A stretch of DNA of 64,000 bases, taken from positions 798,001-862,000 of the forward strand of contig NZ_CP039692.1 in NCBI RefSeq assembly GCF_005145045.1. The letters run 5' to 3'. A program made the translations under genes and the position numbers. How positions within the stretch are numbered: position 1 is the first letter of the stretch; every line of letters begins with the position of its first letter. Positions 11,570 through 23,074 of the stretch are shown piece after piece. This DNA comes from Agrobacterium larrymoorei (GTDB lineage: Bacteria; Pseudomonadota; Alphaproteobacteria; Rhizobiales; Rhizobiaceae). Under the pieces are notes generated by a model, which saw only the letters and a list, made by a program, of their open reading frames with translations, was not told the DNA's origin and made no database searches.

Positions 11570-12418
11570 ATGATTCAGAACCGCCCCTTGGCAACTCTCA
11601 TGGCGCATCTGATGCTCGTTATCGGCATCATCATCGTCGCCTTTCCGATCTACTACACCTTCGTCGCTTCATCGGCGACGTCCAGCGCAATCCTGCGCCC
11701 ACCATTGTCGCTTCTGCCCGCCGGTCATCTGGCTGAAAATTACGGTGAGGCGATTTCCGGCGGCGTCGAGCGTGTTGTTGGCGTCAGCCTCGAACGGCTG
11801 CTGTTCAATAGTTTCGTCGTGGCGGTGGCCATTGCCCTCGGCAAGATCGTCATTTCCTTCCTGTCGGCCTTCGCAATCGTCTTCTTCCGGTTCCCGTTCC
11901 GCATGGGCTTCTTCTGGATGATTTTCGTGACGCTGATGCTGCCAGTGGAAGTGCGTATTTTGCCGACCTACAAGGTCATCGTCGATCTCGGCCTCTTGAA
12001 TACCTATGCCGGTCTGACGCTTCCCTTGATGGCCTCGGCCACCGCCACCTTCCTGTTCCGTCAGTTTTTCCTGACGATACCGGGGGAGATGGTGGAGGCC
12101 GCACGTATCGATAATGCGGGGCCCTTCCGCTTCATGAAGGACATTCTGCTCCCGCTTTCGACAACGAATATCGCCGCGCTCTTCGTGATCCTCTTCATCT
12201 ATGGCTGGACGCAGTATCTGTGGCCGCTGCTGGTGACGGATCGAGCAGACATGAACACAATCATTATCGGACTGCGCCGCATGGTGGATTTCACCGATGC
12301 TTCGACACCCTGGAACTACGTCATGGTCACCGCGATCCTGGCCATCATTCCACCGGTCGTCGTCGTCATCCTCATGCAGCGCTGGTTCGTCAAAGGCCTC
12401 GTGGAGACTGAAAAGTAA
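11570..12418 (+). CDS. ugpE: Glycerol-3-phosphate ABC transporter permease UgpE
   Basis: This second permease subunit (282 residues, six predicted helices) forms the UgpA-UgpE channel. The EAA loop is [22 protein letters not shown]. Residues such as NYGEAISGG and the ending [14 protein letters not shown] are typical of UgpE. ATG at 11570 is 10 nt after the ugpA stop, and the TAA shares one base with the ugpC ATG (TAATG), so the three genes are translationally linked. Confidence 0.93.
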   Translation: MIQNRPLATLMAHLMLVIGIIIVAFPIYYTFVASSATSSAILRPPLSLLPAGHLAENYGEAISGGVERVVGVSLERLLFNSFVVAVAIALGKIVISFLSAFAIVFFRFPFRMGFFWMIFVTLMLPVEVRILPTYKVIVDLGLLNTYAGLTLPLMASATATFLFRQFFLTIPGEMVEAARIDNAGPFRFMKDILLPLSTTNIAALFVILFIYGWTQYLWPLLVTDRADMNTIIIGLRRMVDFTDASTPWNYVMVTAILAIIPPVVVVILMQRWFVKGLVETEK

Positions 12419-13455
12419 TGGCAACAATAGAACTCAACGACGTCCGCAAGGTCTATGGCGGCAATGTCGAGGCCATCAAGGGCGTCTCGCTGGATATCAA
12501 GGACGGCGAGATGATCGTGCTCGTCGGCCCTTCCGGCTGCGGCAAGTCCACCCTGCTGCGCATGGTGGCCGGGCTGGAAGGCATCAGCGGCGGCGATATC
12601 CACATTGCCGGTAAGCGGGTCAACGATCTGGAACCTGCCGAGCGCGACATTGCGATGGTGTTCCAGAATTATGCGCTCTACCCGCATATGACGGTGCGGC
12701 AAAATCTGGCCTATGGCCTGAAAAACCGCAACACGCCGAAGGACGAGATCGACCGCCGCATCACGGAAGCGGCGCGCGCGCTGGAGATCGAGCAGTTTCT
12801 GGAGCGCAAGCCTCGCCAGCTTTCCGGCGGACAGCGCCAGCGCGTAGCCATGGGGCGTGCCATTGTGCGCAAGCCCGCCGCCTTCCTGTTCGATGAGCCG
12901 CTGTCCAATCTGGATGCCAAGCTCCGCGTTCAGATGCGCGTCGAAATCCGCCGCCTGCAACGCTCACTCGCCACCACCAGCATCTATGTGACTCACGACC
13001 AGATGGAGGCCATGACGCTTGCGGACAGGCTCGTCGTGCTCAATGCCGGGCGCATCGAGCAGGTGGGCACGCCAATCGAACTTTACGAAAAGCCCGCAAC
13101 TAGTTTCGTCGCAACCTTCATAGGCTCGCCTTCTATGAACCTGTTGCCGCTTGATGGCTCCATCTGGAAGGCTCCGACGGACGGCTCCATTCCGCCACAG
13201 GCGGCGACTATCGGCATCCGCCCGGAAGATATCGTCATCGATGATGGACGCAGCAGCCCGTTCAAGCTTTCAGTGCATGTGGCGGCGGTGGAGTTGGTGG
13301 GTGCCGAGAGCTATGTTCATGGCGAAATGGCAAATGGCGAGACAATCGTCTTCCGAGTGCCCGGTCGCTCCGCCATCGAAATCACGGAAACCGTGACGAT
13401 TACCGCCGATCCATCCCGCTTCCATCTTTTCGACAAGGATGGGAAGCGTATTTGA
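12418..13455 (+). CDS. ugpC: Glycerol-3-phosphate ABC transporter ATPase UgpC
   Basis: This 345-residue ATP-binding subunit has Walker [10 protein letters not shown], signature LSGGQRQRV, Walker B FLFDEP, and the H-loop [15 protein letters not shown]. The C-terminal MalK-like TOBE domain (residues 235-345) is present with IGIRPEDI. It energises UgpAE. The start codon overlaps the ugpE stop by one base. The gene ends 9 nt from the convergent mmsB stop without a visible strong terminator. Confidence 0.93.
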   Translation: MATIELNDVRKVYGGNVEAIKGVSLDIKDGEMIVLVGPSGCGKSTLLRMVAGLEGISGGDIHIAGKRVNDLEPAERDIAMVFQNYALYPHMTVRQNLAYGLKNRNTPKDEIDRRITEAARALEIEQFLERKPRQLSGGQRQRVAMGRAIVRKPAAFLFDEPLSNLDAKLRVQMRVEIRRLQRSLATTSIYVTHDQMEAMTLADRLVVLNAGRIEQVGTPIELYEKPATSFVATFIGSPSMNLLPLDGSIWKAPTDGSIPPQAATIGIRPEDIVIDDGRSSPFKLSVHVAAVELVGAESYVHGEMANGETIVFRVPGRSAIEITETVTITADPSRFHLFDKDGKRI

Positions 13456-13464
13456 CGGAAAGGT

Positions 13465-14346
13465 TCAGACAGGATTTCTCAGCATCTGGATGATGGCTGA
13501 GAAATCTGTGTCCCCCGCTCCGCTCTCGCTGAACCGCCGGTAAAGCTCGGCGGCTTCACGGCCAAGCGGAGTGCTTGCGCCGCTGAACTGCGCTGCCGCT
13601 TGCGACAAAATCAAATCCTTCAGCATCAGCGCGGTGGCGAAACCGGGCTGATAATCCTTGTTGGCCGGTGATGTCGGCACCGGCCCCGGCACCGGACAAT
13701 AGGTCGTCAGCGACCAGCACTGGCCGGAGGAAACGGACGCAACATCGAAAAGCGATTGTTGGGACAGGCCAAGCTTTTCGCCCAATACGAAGGCTTCCGA
13801 AACCGCAATCATGGAAATGCCGAGGATCATGTTGTTGCAGATCTTCGCAGCCTGCCCCATCGACGCCTCACCGCAATGAACGATCCGCTTGCCCATGGCC
13901 TGCAATATCGGCTCCGCTGCCGAAAACGCTTCTGCGCTCCCACCCGCCATAAAGGTGAGCGTTCCAGCTTCCGCGCCCGATGTGCCGCCGGAGACCGGCG
14001 CATCCAGTGACGGGCACCCTGCCCCACGCGCCATGTCATGCGCCTTGCGCGCACTCTCGATATCGATGGTGGAGCAATCGATCAGCAATGTGCCTGCTTC
14101 CACCTGCGAGACCAGTTCCGTCCAGACGCTGATCACATGCTTGCCTGCGGGCAGCATTGTGATCACCATCTCCGCGCCATTGATCGTCTCGGCTATCGAG
14201 GCCTTGGCCGAAACGCCGGATTGAGCGGCTTTTTCCAGAAGATGAGGAACGACATCGAAACCCTGAACCGCATGGCCTGCCTTGACCAGATTTGCCGCCA
14301 TGGGCGCGCCCATGTGGCCGAGACCGATAAATGCAATAGTTGTCAT
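13465..14346 (-). CDS. mmsB: 3-Hydroxyisobutyrate dehydrogenase
   Basis: This 293-residue enzyme oxidises 3-hydroxyisobutyrate to methylmalonate semialdehyde in valine degradation, using NAD. It shows the Rossmann loop IGLGHMGAPMAANL, the substrate-binding DAPVSGGTSGAEAGTL, and the catalytic-lysine segment GQAAKICNNM. ATG at 14346 follows GGGAGG. It is the last gene of the minus-strand branched-chain catabolic operon, 22 nt after lpd, which supports the valine assignment over the related tartronate semialdehyde reductases. Confidence 0.92.
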   Translation of the reverse strand: MTTIAFIGLGHMGAPMAANLVKAGHAVQGFDVVPHLLEKAAQSGVSAKASIAETINGAEMVITMLPAGKHVISVWTELVSQVEAGTLLIDCSTIDIESARKAHDMARGAGCPSLDAPVSGGTSGAEAGTLTFMAGGSAEAFSAAEPILQAMGKRIVHCGEASMGQAAKICNNMILGISMIAVSEAFVLGEKLGLSQQSLFDVASVSSGQCWSLTTYCPVPGPVPTSPANKDYQPGFATALMLKDLILSQAAAQFSGASTPLGREAAELYRRFSESGAGDTDFSAIIQMLRNPV

Positions 14347-14368
14347 TCTTCCCTCCCAATCCTCATTC

Positions 14369-15760
14369 TTACATGTGAATGGCATGCCCCAACGCCTTGA
14401 GCGCGGCTTCCTGAAAAGCTTCGCTTCGGGTTGGATGCGCATGGATCGTGCCCGCAATGTCTTCCAGACGCGCACCCATTTCGATTGCCAGAGCAAAGCC
14501 TGCCGACAATTCGCTGACACCAGCGCCGACAGCTTGGATGCCAAGCACGAGATGATTGTCTGCCCGCGCCACCACGCGCACGAAACCGCCTTCATCCGCC
14601 ATCGACATGGCGCGGCCATTGGCGCTGAAGGGGAAGTGACCGATCTTCAACTCACCCGCCTGCGCCCTCGCCTCATCTGGCGAAAGACCGACTGTGACAA
14701 TCTCGGGATCGGTGAAACAGACCGCCGGAATGCAGCGCTTGTCCCAGCTGCGCTTGGCGCCGCTCACGATTTCCGCCACCATTTCGCCCTGTGCCATGGC
14801 GCGGTGGGCAAGCATGGGCTCACCGGTCACATCGCCAATCGCATAGATGCCACGCATGGAAGTGCGGCAGCGCTCATCGATGCGAATGAAATGGCCCGCC
14901 ATGTCGAGATCGAGTTCGCCAAGACCGGCGCTGTCGGTATTCGGTCTGCGTCCAACGGTGACCAGAACCTTGTCTGCAGACAGCGCCTCGGCTGCACCAT
15001 CCTCGGTACTCAACGTTCTGGATGACGCATCGAAGCTCTCGGCCTTCGCACCCGTCATTACCCTGATGCCCAGCTCCTGAAGGCGCTTGACGACTGGCTT
15101 CACCAGTTCCTGATCGTACAGAGGCAATATCTGGCTTGTGGCCTCTACGATCGTCACCTCGGAGCCCATTTTCGCAAAGGCTGTTCCCAGCTCAACGCCG
15201 ATATAGCCACCGCCGACGATGACGAGTTTCGATGGCAGAGTGCGTAAACTCAAAAGCTGCGCGGAGGACAGAACATCGTTTCCGAAGGGAAGATTTGGCA
15301 GTTCCACGGATCGTGAACCCGTGGCGATGACGATGTTTTCCGCACGGATGATCTGCTGGCCTGTTTCGGTCTCTACTTCCACCGTCTTGCCGTCACGGAA
15401 CCGCGCTTCGCCGGTGACGATCTTGACCCGCGCTTTTTGCAACAGCCCCGTTACGCCGCCATTCAGACGCGTAACGATGCCATCTTTCCATTCAATGGCG
15501 GCAGCGAGATCAAGCGAAGTCTCTGTAACCCTAATGCCGAAGGGGGAGCGCCCGGCGGTCATTTGCTTGACCCGATGGAATTCATCTGCCGCATGGATGA
15601 GCGCTTTGGAAGGAATGCAGCCGACATTGAGGCAGGTTCCGCCGGGTTTGCCCTGATCCACGATGACGGTATCCACTCCCAACTGACCGGCGCGAATGGC
15701 GCAGACATAGCCTCCCGGACCGGCACCGATGACGAGCAATTTGCAGTCTATCTCTTTCAT
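14369..15760 (-). CDS. lpdA: Dihydrolipoyl dehydrogenase (E3) of the branched-chain 2-oxoacid complex
   Basis: This 463-residue flavoprotein reoxidises the lipoyl arm of E2 with NAD. It has the FAD loop VIGAGPGGYVCAIRAGQLG, the redox-active disulfide GGTCLNVGCIPSK (Cys43, Cys48), the NAD loop VIVGGGYIGVELGTAFAKMGSEVTIVE, and the C-terminal catalytic HAHPTRSE. Its place between the E2 gene and mmsB marks it as the complex-specific E3 (LpdV-type), rather than the housekeeping E3 of pyruvate dehydrogenase. It is 7 nt downstream of E2. Confidence 0.94.
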   Translation of the reverse strand: MKEIDCKLLVIGAGPGGYVCAIRAGQLGVDTVIVDQGKPGGTCLNVGCIPSKALIHAADEFHRVKQMTAGRSPFGIRVTETSLDLAAAIEWKDGIVTRLNGGVTGLLQKARVKIVTGEARFRDGKTVEVETETGQQIIRAENIVIATGSRSVELPNLPFGNDVLSSAQLLSLRTLPSKLVIVGGGYIGVELGTAFAKMGSEVTIVEATSQILPLYDQELVKPVVKRLQELGIRVMTGAKAESFDASSRTLSTEDGAAEALSADKVLVTVGRRPNTDSAGLGELDLDMAGHFIRIDERCRTSMRGIYAIGDVTGEPMLAHRAMAQGEMVAEIVSGAKRSWDKRCIPAVCFTDPEIVTVGLSPDEARAQAGELKIGHFPFSANGRAMSMADEGGFVRVVARADNHLVLGIQAVGAGVSELSAGFALAIEMGARLEDIAGTIHAHPTRSEAFQEAALKALGHAIHM

Positions 15761-15767
15761 GGCCGCC

Positions 15768-17030
15768 TCAGCTTTCGATGAAGATCAGCGCAGGCGTTTC
15801 CAGCAACGCCTTGATCCGCTGAATGAAGGTTGCAGCATCGAAACCGTCGACAACACGGTGATCGAAGCTGGAGGACAGGTTCATCATCTTGCGAGGGATG
15901 AACTGGTTGCCATCCCAGACCGGCCGCACGGCGATCTTGTTCACCCCGATGATTGCCACTTCCGGGTGGTTGATGACAGGCGTGGAGGCAATGCCGCCCA
16001 ATGCGCCGAGCGAGCTGATGGTAATGGTGGAGCCGGACAGTTCCTCGCGCTGCGCGCTGCCATTGCGGGCCGCGTCGGAAACGCGCGCAACTTCGCCAGC
16101 GCAATCCCATATGCCGCGTGCTTCCGCATGCCGCACCACGGGAACGACCAGCCCGGCAGGCGTCTGTGCCGCGATGCCGATATGGACCGCGCCGTAGCGC
16201 TTAACCACTCCCGCATCGTCATCGAACGTCGCATTCATCGCAGGCTGCTCACCCACCGTTTTCACCAGCGCACGCATGAGAAACGGCAGGATAGTCAGCT
16301 TCGGCTGATCCGGTTTCCTGCCTGCATTCATCGTTGCGCGCAGATCTTCGAGATCGCTGACATCCACCTCTTCGACATAGGTAATGTGAGGAATGCGGGA
16401 CACGGAAAGCGCCATCTTCTCCGCGATCTTGCGCCGAAGGCCGGTGATCTTGACCTCTTCGATAGTCGTCCTTCTCTGCAAAGATGAGGATGGCCTGTTT
16501 TCCGAACCGGAGGGGCTGAAGCCATCCAGATCTTCATGCGTAACACGACCGGCGGGGCCGGTGCCCCGAAGCTGGCGCAGATCGATCCCTGCTTCCTGCG
16601 CCCTGCGGCGCACTGCCGGGGACGCCAGTGGCTTTTGGGCGGATGGAGCCACCGCCGAAGAAGGTGGCGCTGCATCGGCGGGTTTCGTCTTGGATGGAGG
16701 TGACTGAGGCTGCGGTTTAGCCGCCTTGATCTCTGGGGGCTTTAACGGCTGCGTCTCCGGCTCAGCCACCTTCGCCTCCGCGGCATCGACTTCCGTTTCG
16801 ATCCTCACCAAAGGTGCCTTCACCGCCACCGTGTCACCAATATCGGCGGCAACCCAGGTTACGATGCCCGCGACGGGAGACGGGATTTCCACGGTTGCCT
16901 TATCCGTCATTACGGCAGCGAGAACCATGTCTTCGCGCACGGGATCACCGGGTTTTACGTGCCATTCCACCAGTTCGGCCTCGGCAACGCCTTCTCCGAC
17001 ATCCGGCATTTTCAAAACGAATTCCGCCAT
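15768..17030 (-). CDS. bkdB: Branched-chain 2-oxoacid dehydrogenase E2 (dihydrolipoyl acyltransferase)
   Basis: This 420-residue core subunit has one lipoyl domain with the lipoylated Lys44 in MTDKATVEIP, a Pro/Ala-rich linker (about 85-135), a peripheral-subunit-binding domain (SPAVRRRAQEAGIDLRQLRGTGPAGRVTHEDL) and a catalytic domain ending in SSFDHRVVDGFDAATFIQRIK, where the His and Asp are catalytic. It transfers branched acyl groups to CoA. Single lipoyl domain and gene context favour the branched-chain complex over pyruvate dehydrogenase. Spacing to E1 beta is 3 nt. Confidence 0.94.
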   Translation of the reverse strand: MAEFVLKMPDVGEGVAEAELVEWHVKPGDPVREDMVLAAVMTDKATVEIPSPVAGIVTWVAADIGDTVAVKAPLVRIETEVDAAEAKVAEPETQPLKPPEIKAAKPQPQSPPSKTKPADAAPPSSAVAPSAQKPLASPAVRRRAQEAGIDLRQLRGTGPAGRVTHEDLDGFSPSGSENRPSSSLQRRTTIEEVKITGLRRKIAEKMALSVSRIPHITYVEEVDVSDLEDLRATMNAGRKPDQPKLTILPFLMRALVKTVGEQPAMNATFDDDAGVVKRYGAVHIGIAAQTPAGLVVPVVRHAEARGIWDCAGEVARVSDAARNGSAQREELSGSTITISSLGALGGIASTPVINHPEVAIIGVNKIAVRPVWDGNQFIPRKMMNLSSSFDHRVVDGFDAATFIQRIKALLETPALIFIES

Positions 17031-17033
17031 GGC

Positions 17034-18047
17034 TCAGGCCTCCATCACATCTATCAATGCGCGCCCGACACGGGCCGGGCCGGGGAAATAATCCCACTCC
17101 TGCGCATGCGGATAAGGCGTATCCCACCCGGCAACGCGGACCACCGGGGCCTCCAGATGATAGAAGCAATGCTCCTGCACCAGCGACACGACTTCGGCGC
17201 CGAAGCCGGAGGTCAAGGTCGCCTCATGCACCATCACGCAGCGCCCTGTTTTGGCGACCGACTGGACGATGGTGTCCAGATCCAGTGGCAGAAGGCTGCG
17301 CAGGTCGATCACTTCGGCGTCGATGCCGGTTTCTTCTGCTGCGGCAAGGGCGACGTGAACCATCGTGCCATAGGCGATGACTGTTACTTGGCTACCCGGA
17401 CGCCTTATTTCGGCTTTTCCCAGCGGAATGACATAATGGTCTTCAGGCACCTCGCCCAGATCATGCTTCGACCACGGAATAACCGGGCGGTCATGATGCC
17501 CATCGAACGGCCCGTTATATAGCCGCTTCGGTTCAAGGAACATGACGGGATCGGGATCCTCTATCGAAGCGATCAGCAGTCCCTTGGCATCATAGGGGTT
17601 GGAGGGCACCACCACCTTCAAGCCACAGACATGGGTAAACAGCGCCTCGGGGCTTTGGCTATGGGTCTGCCCGCCGAAAATGCCCCCGCCCGTCGGCATG
17701 CGGATGACGATGGGGCAGGTGAAATCCCCATTGGAGCGATAGCGGATACGTGCCGCTTCCTGGGTTATCTGGTCGTAGGCCGGATACATGTAATCGGCGA
17801 ACTGGATTTCGATGCAGGGCCGCAGCCCATAGGCCGCCATGCCGATGGCGGTGCCGACGATGCCGGATTCGCTGATGGGCGCATCGAAACAGCGCGTTCT
17901 TCCATATTTAGATTGAAGACCTTGCGTGGCACGGAAGACACCGCCGAAATAACCGACATCCTCGCCAAACACCACGACATCGTCATCACGGCCCATGGAC
18001 ACATCCATGGCGCTGCGGACAGCCTCGATCATCGTCATTCTGGTCAT
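17034..18047 (-). CDS. bkdA2: Branched-chain 2-oxoacid dehydrogenase E1 beta subunit
   Basis: This 337-residue subunit pairs with E1 alpha to decarboxylate 2-oxoisovalerate and related acids. The family hallmarks are FGEDVGYFGGVFRATQGLQSKYG, DAPISESGIVGTAIGMAAYGLRPCIEIQFADYMYPAYDQI, and MPTGGGIFGGQTHSQSPEALFTH. The start ATG at 18047 is 1 nt after the E1 alpha stop; the open frame continues upstream inside the E1 alpha gene but without homology. The ending VGRALIDVMEA is complete. Confidence 0.94.
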   Translation of the reverse strand: MTRMTMIEAVRSAMDVSMGRDDDVVVFGEDVGYFGGVFRATQGLQSKYGRTRCFDAPISESGIVGTAIGMAAYGLRPCIEIQFADYMYPAYDQITQEAARIRYRSNGDFTCPIVIRMPTGGGIFGGQTHSQSPEALFTHVCGLKVVVPSNPYDAKGLLIASIEDPDPVMFLEPKRLYNGPFDGHHDRPVIPWSKHDLGEVPEDHYVIPLGKAEIRRPGSQVTVIAYGTMVHVALAAAEETGIDAEVIDLRSLLPLDLDTIVQSVAKTGRCVMVHEATLTSGFGAEVVSLVQEHCFYHLEAPVVRVAGWDTPYPHAQEWDYFPGPARVGRALIDVMEA

Positions 18048-18048
18048 G

Positions 18049-20444
<2,396 letters not shown>

Positions 20445-20643
20445 CCGCGCCCCTCGTAAAGAGAGCGCACATGCGGTGACGTAATGCCGACATTGCCTGC
20501 AGTCACTTTCCACCTCCCTGGAAAGAGTGCGATGTTCAAGCGGCTGCCCCTTCCTCCAAAGGTTACGCTGCAGGGCAGAAGGACTGCTCCTTCCACAGCT
20601 TTAACGTTAGCATCGCTTCATGCGCTTTTCAAAGCTATTCGAA

Positions 20644-20708
20644 TTGACATATCGCCGATCTCACGATCAAATGATCCCGATTTATCGCAATCATTAGATC
20701 AAATGATC
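20644..20708 (+). promoter_or_regulatory. Promoter and duplicated palindromic operator of the Lrp-type regulator
   Basis: A perfect TTGACA (20644-20649) with a 17-bp spacer to TCAAAT (20667-20672) forms a candidate promoter for the regulator gene. The identical near-palindrome GATCAAATGATC occurs at 20665-20676, over the -10, and again at 20697-20708, just before the start codon. The copies are 32 bp apart, about three helical turns, as expected for a multimeric Lrp/AsnC protein. Autorepression and control of the divergent bkd operon are inferred. Confidence 0.6.
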
Positions 20709-20712
20709 CAAA

Positions 20713-21177
20713 ATGGAACTTGACGATTTCGACCGCAAGATTTTGAACGTTCTGGCAGATGACGGACGCGTCAGCTGGCGCGATCTGGCTGCGCGGATAG
20801 GCCTGTCCTTTTCTTCAACGCTACGGCGCGTGCGCAAGCTGGAGGAGGAGGGAATCATTCGCGGCTATACCGCCGTCTTCGATGAAAACCGTCTTCTCGG
20901 AAACATGGGCGTCTTCATTTCCGTGACGCTGGAGCGGCAGATCAAGGACGCCTTGACCACATTCGAGCACAGCGTTGCGTCCATTCCTGAAGTGGTTGGC
21001 GGTTATCAGACCAGCGGCAGCTCGGACTACCTGATCCACGCCATGGTGCGGGATCTGCCACATTATCAGCAGCTTCTCGATTTCCTGACGACGGTTCCCG
21101 GCGTGGCCCGCATTCAGACGAATTTCGCCACCAAGACCTTCGTGAGAAGGTCTGCCGCCTTTACCGGACCGGCTTGA
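20713..21177 (+). CDS. Lrp/AsnC family transcriptional regulator (probable bkd regulator)
   Basis: This 154-residue regulator has an N-terminal winged helix-turn-helix (LDDFDRKILNVLADDGRVSWRDLAARIGLSFSSTLRRVRKLEEEG split over residues 3-47) and a C-terminal RAM ligand domain including GGYQTSGSSDYLIHAMV. It is divergent from the branched-chain catabolic operon, the standard arrangement of BkdR, which responds to branched-chain amino acids. No Shine-Dalgarno is visible; the second operator copy ends 4 nt before ATG, so initiation may be weak. Its 3' end overlaps the convergent hydrolase gene by 17 nt. Confidence 0.88.
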   Translation: MELDDFDRKILNVLADDGRVSWRDLAARIGLSFSSTLRRVRKLEEEGIIRGYTAVFDENRLLGNMGVFISVTLERQIKDALTTFEHSVASIPEVVGGYQTSGSSDYLIHAMVRDLPHYQQLLDFLTTVPGVARIQTNFATKTFVRRSAAFTGPA

Positions 21178-22975
21178 ACTGAAGCGCTATTTTCTTCACC
21201 TCGTCCGACCATGCGTGGCGGGCTTCCGCCGTTGTCAGATTGTGGTCGGCACCCTCGATGAAGACGAGGCTGGGATTGCCATATTGCCCGGTCAACAGCC
21301 GTCCGCGCGGGCCGAAGTTCGTTTCCAGCATGGCCGCACCGATGTCGCCTTCGGTATAGACCACGGTCATCTGCGTATCGTTGGCGACGATCTTGCGAAA
21401 ATCCAGCGAAAGCGCGTGGAAGCGTTTTGAAAGATAGGGATGCTTCACCATGACCGGGGTCAAGACCGAAATCGTCTTGGCAACGATCATCGCCCAGAGA
21501 TTGACGACGCCGTTCCTGATGCGGACATCGCCGCTCAGCACGCGCTTCCAGAAACCGCCGCTCATCAGCTTCGCACCATAGCTGGCCAGCGGCTGGCGCG
21601 ATGATACGAGTAGTGCCTCCACATCCGCATCGGCAGGAATGTAGAAGTCGAAGACATTCACCGGAACGACGCCACTGAAACGCGGATCGTTGACCGCGCT
21701 CTTGAACGCGGCCCAACCACCGCTGCAGCGGCCCGTCACGACAACCGGAAACAGTTTTTCCTTCTCGAGAAAATCCATGGCGGCGTTTACGTCGCGCAAC
21801 TGGCTGTCGTTGTAGATGATCTGTTCCGGTGCACCAACGGCGGGCGGGCTGTCGGCGATATTGGCCATATCGAGCCGGAGCGATGCGATACCGTTTCTGG
21901 CAAGCTCCCTGCACAGCCGCGCGGTTATCCGGCCCCAGCCGGACATGCGCTCATATCCCGTGGGCAGAACCAGAACGGTCGCGCCTTTGCGCTCACATGT
22001 CGGCTCGCAAATCATGCCATAGAGACGATTGCTGTCACCGAACCGAACGGGACGCTCGCGAAACCCTTCTCCCTGAAGCGGTTCCGGACAGGGTACGCCC
22101 TTCCAGACCCGCGGCTTTGGTTCATTGGCCGGTTGAAGAGAAGACGCGATGCCGGAGGACCAGTTTACGAGAGCGTTGATCGCTTCAAAAGGCGGAACCG
22201 AAAACAGCACGTCGCGGATGAAACGGTCATATCCTTCAAAAACTTCCGAGCGCAGCGATACGCCAAGTTGCGAAAGATGCTGCGCGAAAAGCTCGTCTGC
22301 CGGGCGGTTTTCCTGCCGCAACAGAAAGACTTCAGGTGCGGGAGCTTTCGATGCTGCGGAAATATTGACGCCGCGAAGCCCGGTCGCAACGCTCTCTGGA
22401 ATAATCTGCTCACCCATGGCCGGGCCACTGGAAACATTCGCGTGCTGCAAGGCGCCCTGATTGGCGATGCGGCTCATTGCCACGAACTCTCGCAACCAGT
22501 TTCTGCCCGATAGCGCGGGGGCTGCCAGAGCAAGACCGGCAACATGCGGTATTGTTTCCGCCGCCTTCCAGGCCAAGGCCCCGCCGAGACCATGGCCAAT
22601 CAGGATAACGTGTTCGACACCGGAGAGCTCTTTAAGCTTAGCGGCAGCGGCATGAATACTATCCAGCCACACATCGGCGCCCCGCGTGAAATCCGTCGGA
22701 TCGAGAGCATCGCCAGTGCCGGGATAATCGAATCGCAGGCTGGGCAAGCCTTGGCGGGAGAGCCGTTCCGCCAGCAGACGCCAGAACTTGCGCGCGCAAA
22801 GCTCTTCGAAACCCCAGGAGCTTACGAAGAGAACGGCTACGGACGGATGCCCATGCTCCGGTAGAGCATCCGCCGGTCGATAAAGCCCGGTCGTGCCCGC
22901 AAACGTAACCGGGTAGTCGGCAGAAGGCTGCTCAACCACATCACGCATACCTGCCAGGGCAAAACCGGCGTTCAT
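21161..22975 (-). CDS. Two-domain alpha/beta hydrolase fusion in exopolysaccharide cluster
   Basis: This 604-residue protein contains two tandem alpha/beta-hydrolase domains. Domain 1 (about 25-290) keeps RFDYPGTGDALD and a nucleophile elbow reading GHGLGG, where Gly replaces the Ser, and shows no obvious catalytic His at its end. Domain 2 (about 310-604) has the elbow GRCSGG, which places Cys at the nucleophile position as in dienelactone hydrolases, and a likely triad His in GADHNLTTAEARHAW. Similar paired hydrolases occur in exosortase-linked polysaccharide loci. Esterase or acyl-transfer action on a polysaccharide intermediate is plausible but unproven. It is the last gene of a minus-strand glycosyltransferase operon; start ATG 22975 is behind GGGAG. 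Confidence 0.75.
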   Translation of the reverse strand: MNAGFALAGMRDVVEQPSADYPVTFAGTTGLYRPADALPEHGHPSVAVLFVSSWGFEELCARKFWRLLAERLSRQGLPSLRFDYPGTGDALDPTDFTRGADVWLDSIHAAAAKLKELSGVEHVILIGHGLGGALAWKAAETIPHVAGLALAAPALSGRNWLREFVAMSRIANQGALQHANVSSGPAMGEQIIPESVATGLRGVNISAASKAPAPEVFLLRQENRPADELFAQHLSQLGVSLRSEVFEGYDRFIRDVLFSVPPFEAINALVNWSSGIASSLQPANEPKPRVWKGVPCPEPLQGEGFRERPVRFGDSNRLYGMICEPTCERKGATVLVLPTGYERMSGWGRITARLCRELARNGIASLRLDMANIADSPPAVGAPEQIIYNDSQLRDVNAAMDFLEKEKLFPVVVTGRCSGGWAAFKSAVNDPRFSGVVPVNVFDFYIPADADVEALLVSSRQPLASYGAKLMSGGFWKRVLSGDVRIRNGVVNLWAMIVAKTISVLTPVMVKHPYLSKRFHALSLDFRKIVANDTQMTVVYTEGDIGAAMLETNFGPRGRLLTGQYGNPSLVFIEGADHNLTTAEARHAWSDEVKKIALQFKPVR

Positions 22976-23074
22976 CTCCAATAGTCTCCCACTCTCATCA
23001 GCTATAATAGCGTGACAATGGCCCAATCGACTAAAAAAAGTCTGAAGCAATGAAAACTTTCAGTAGAAGTAGTG

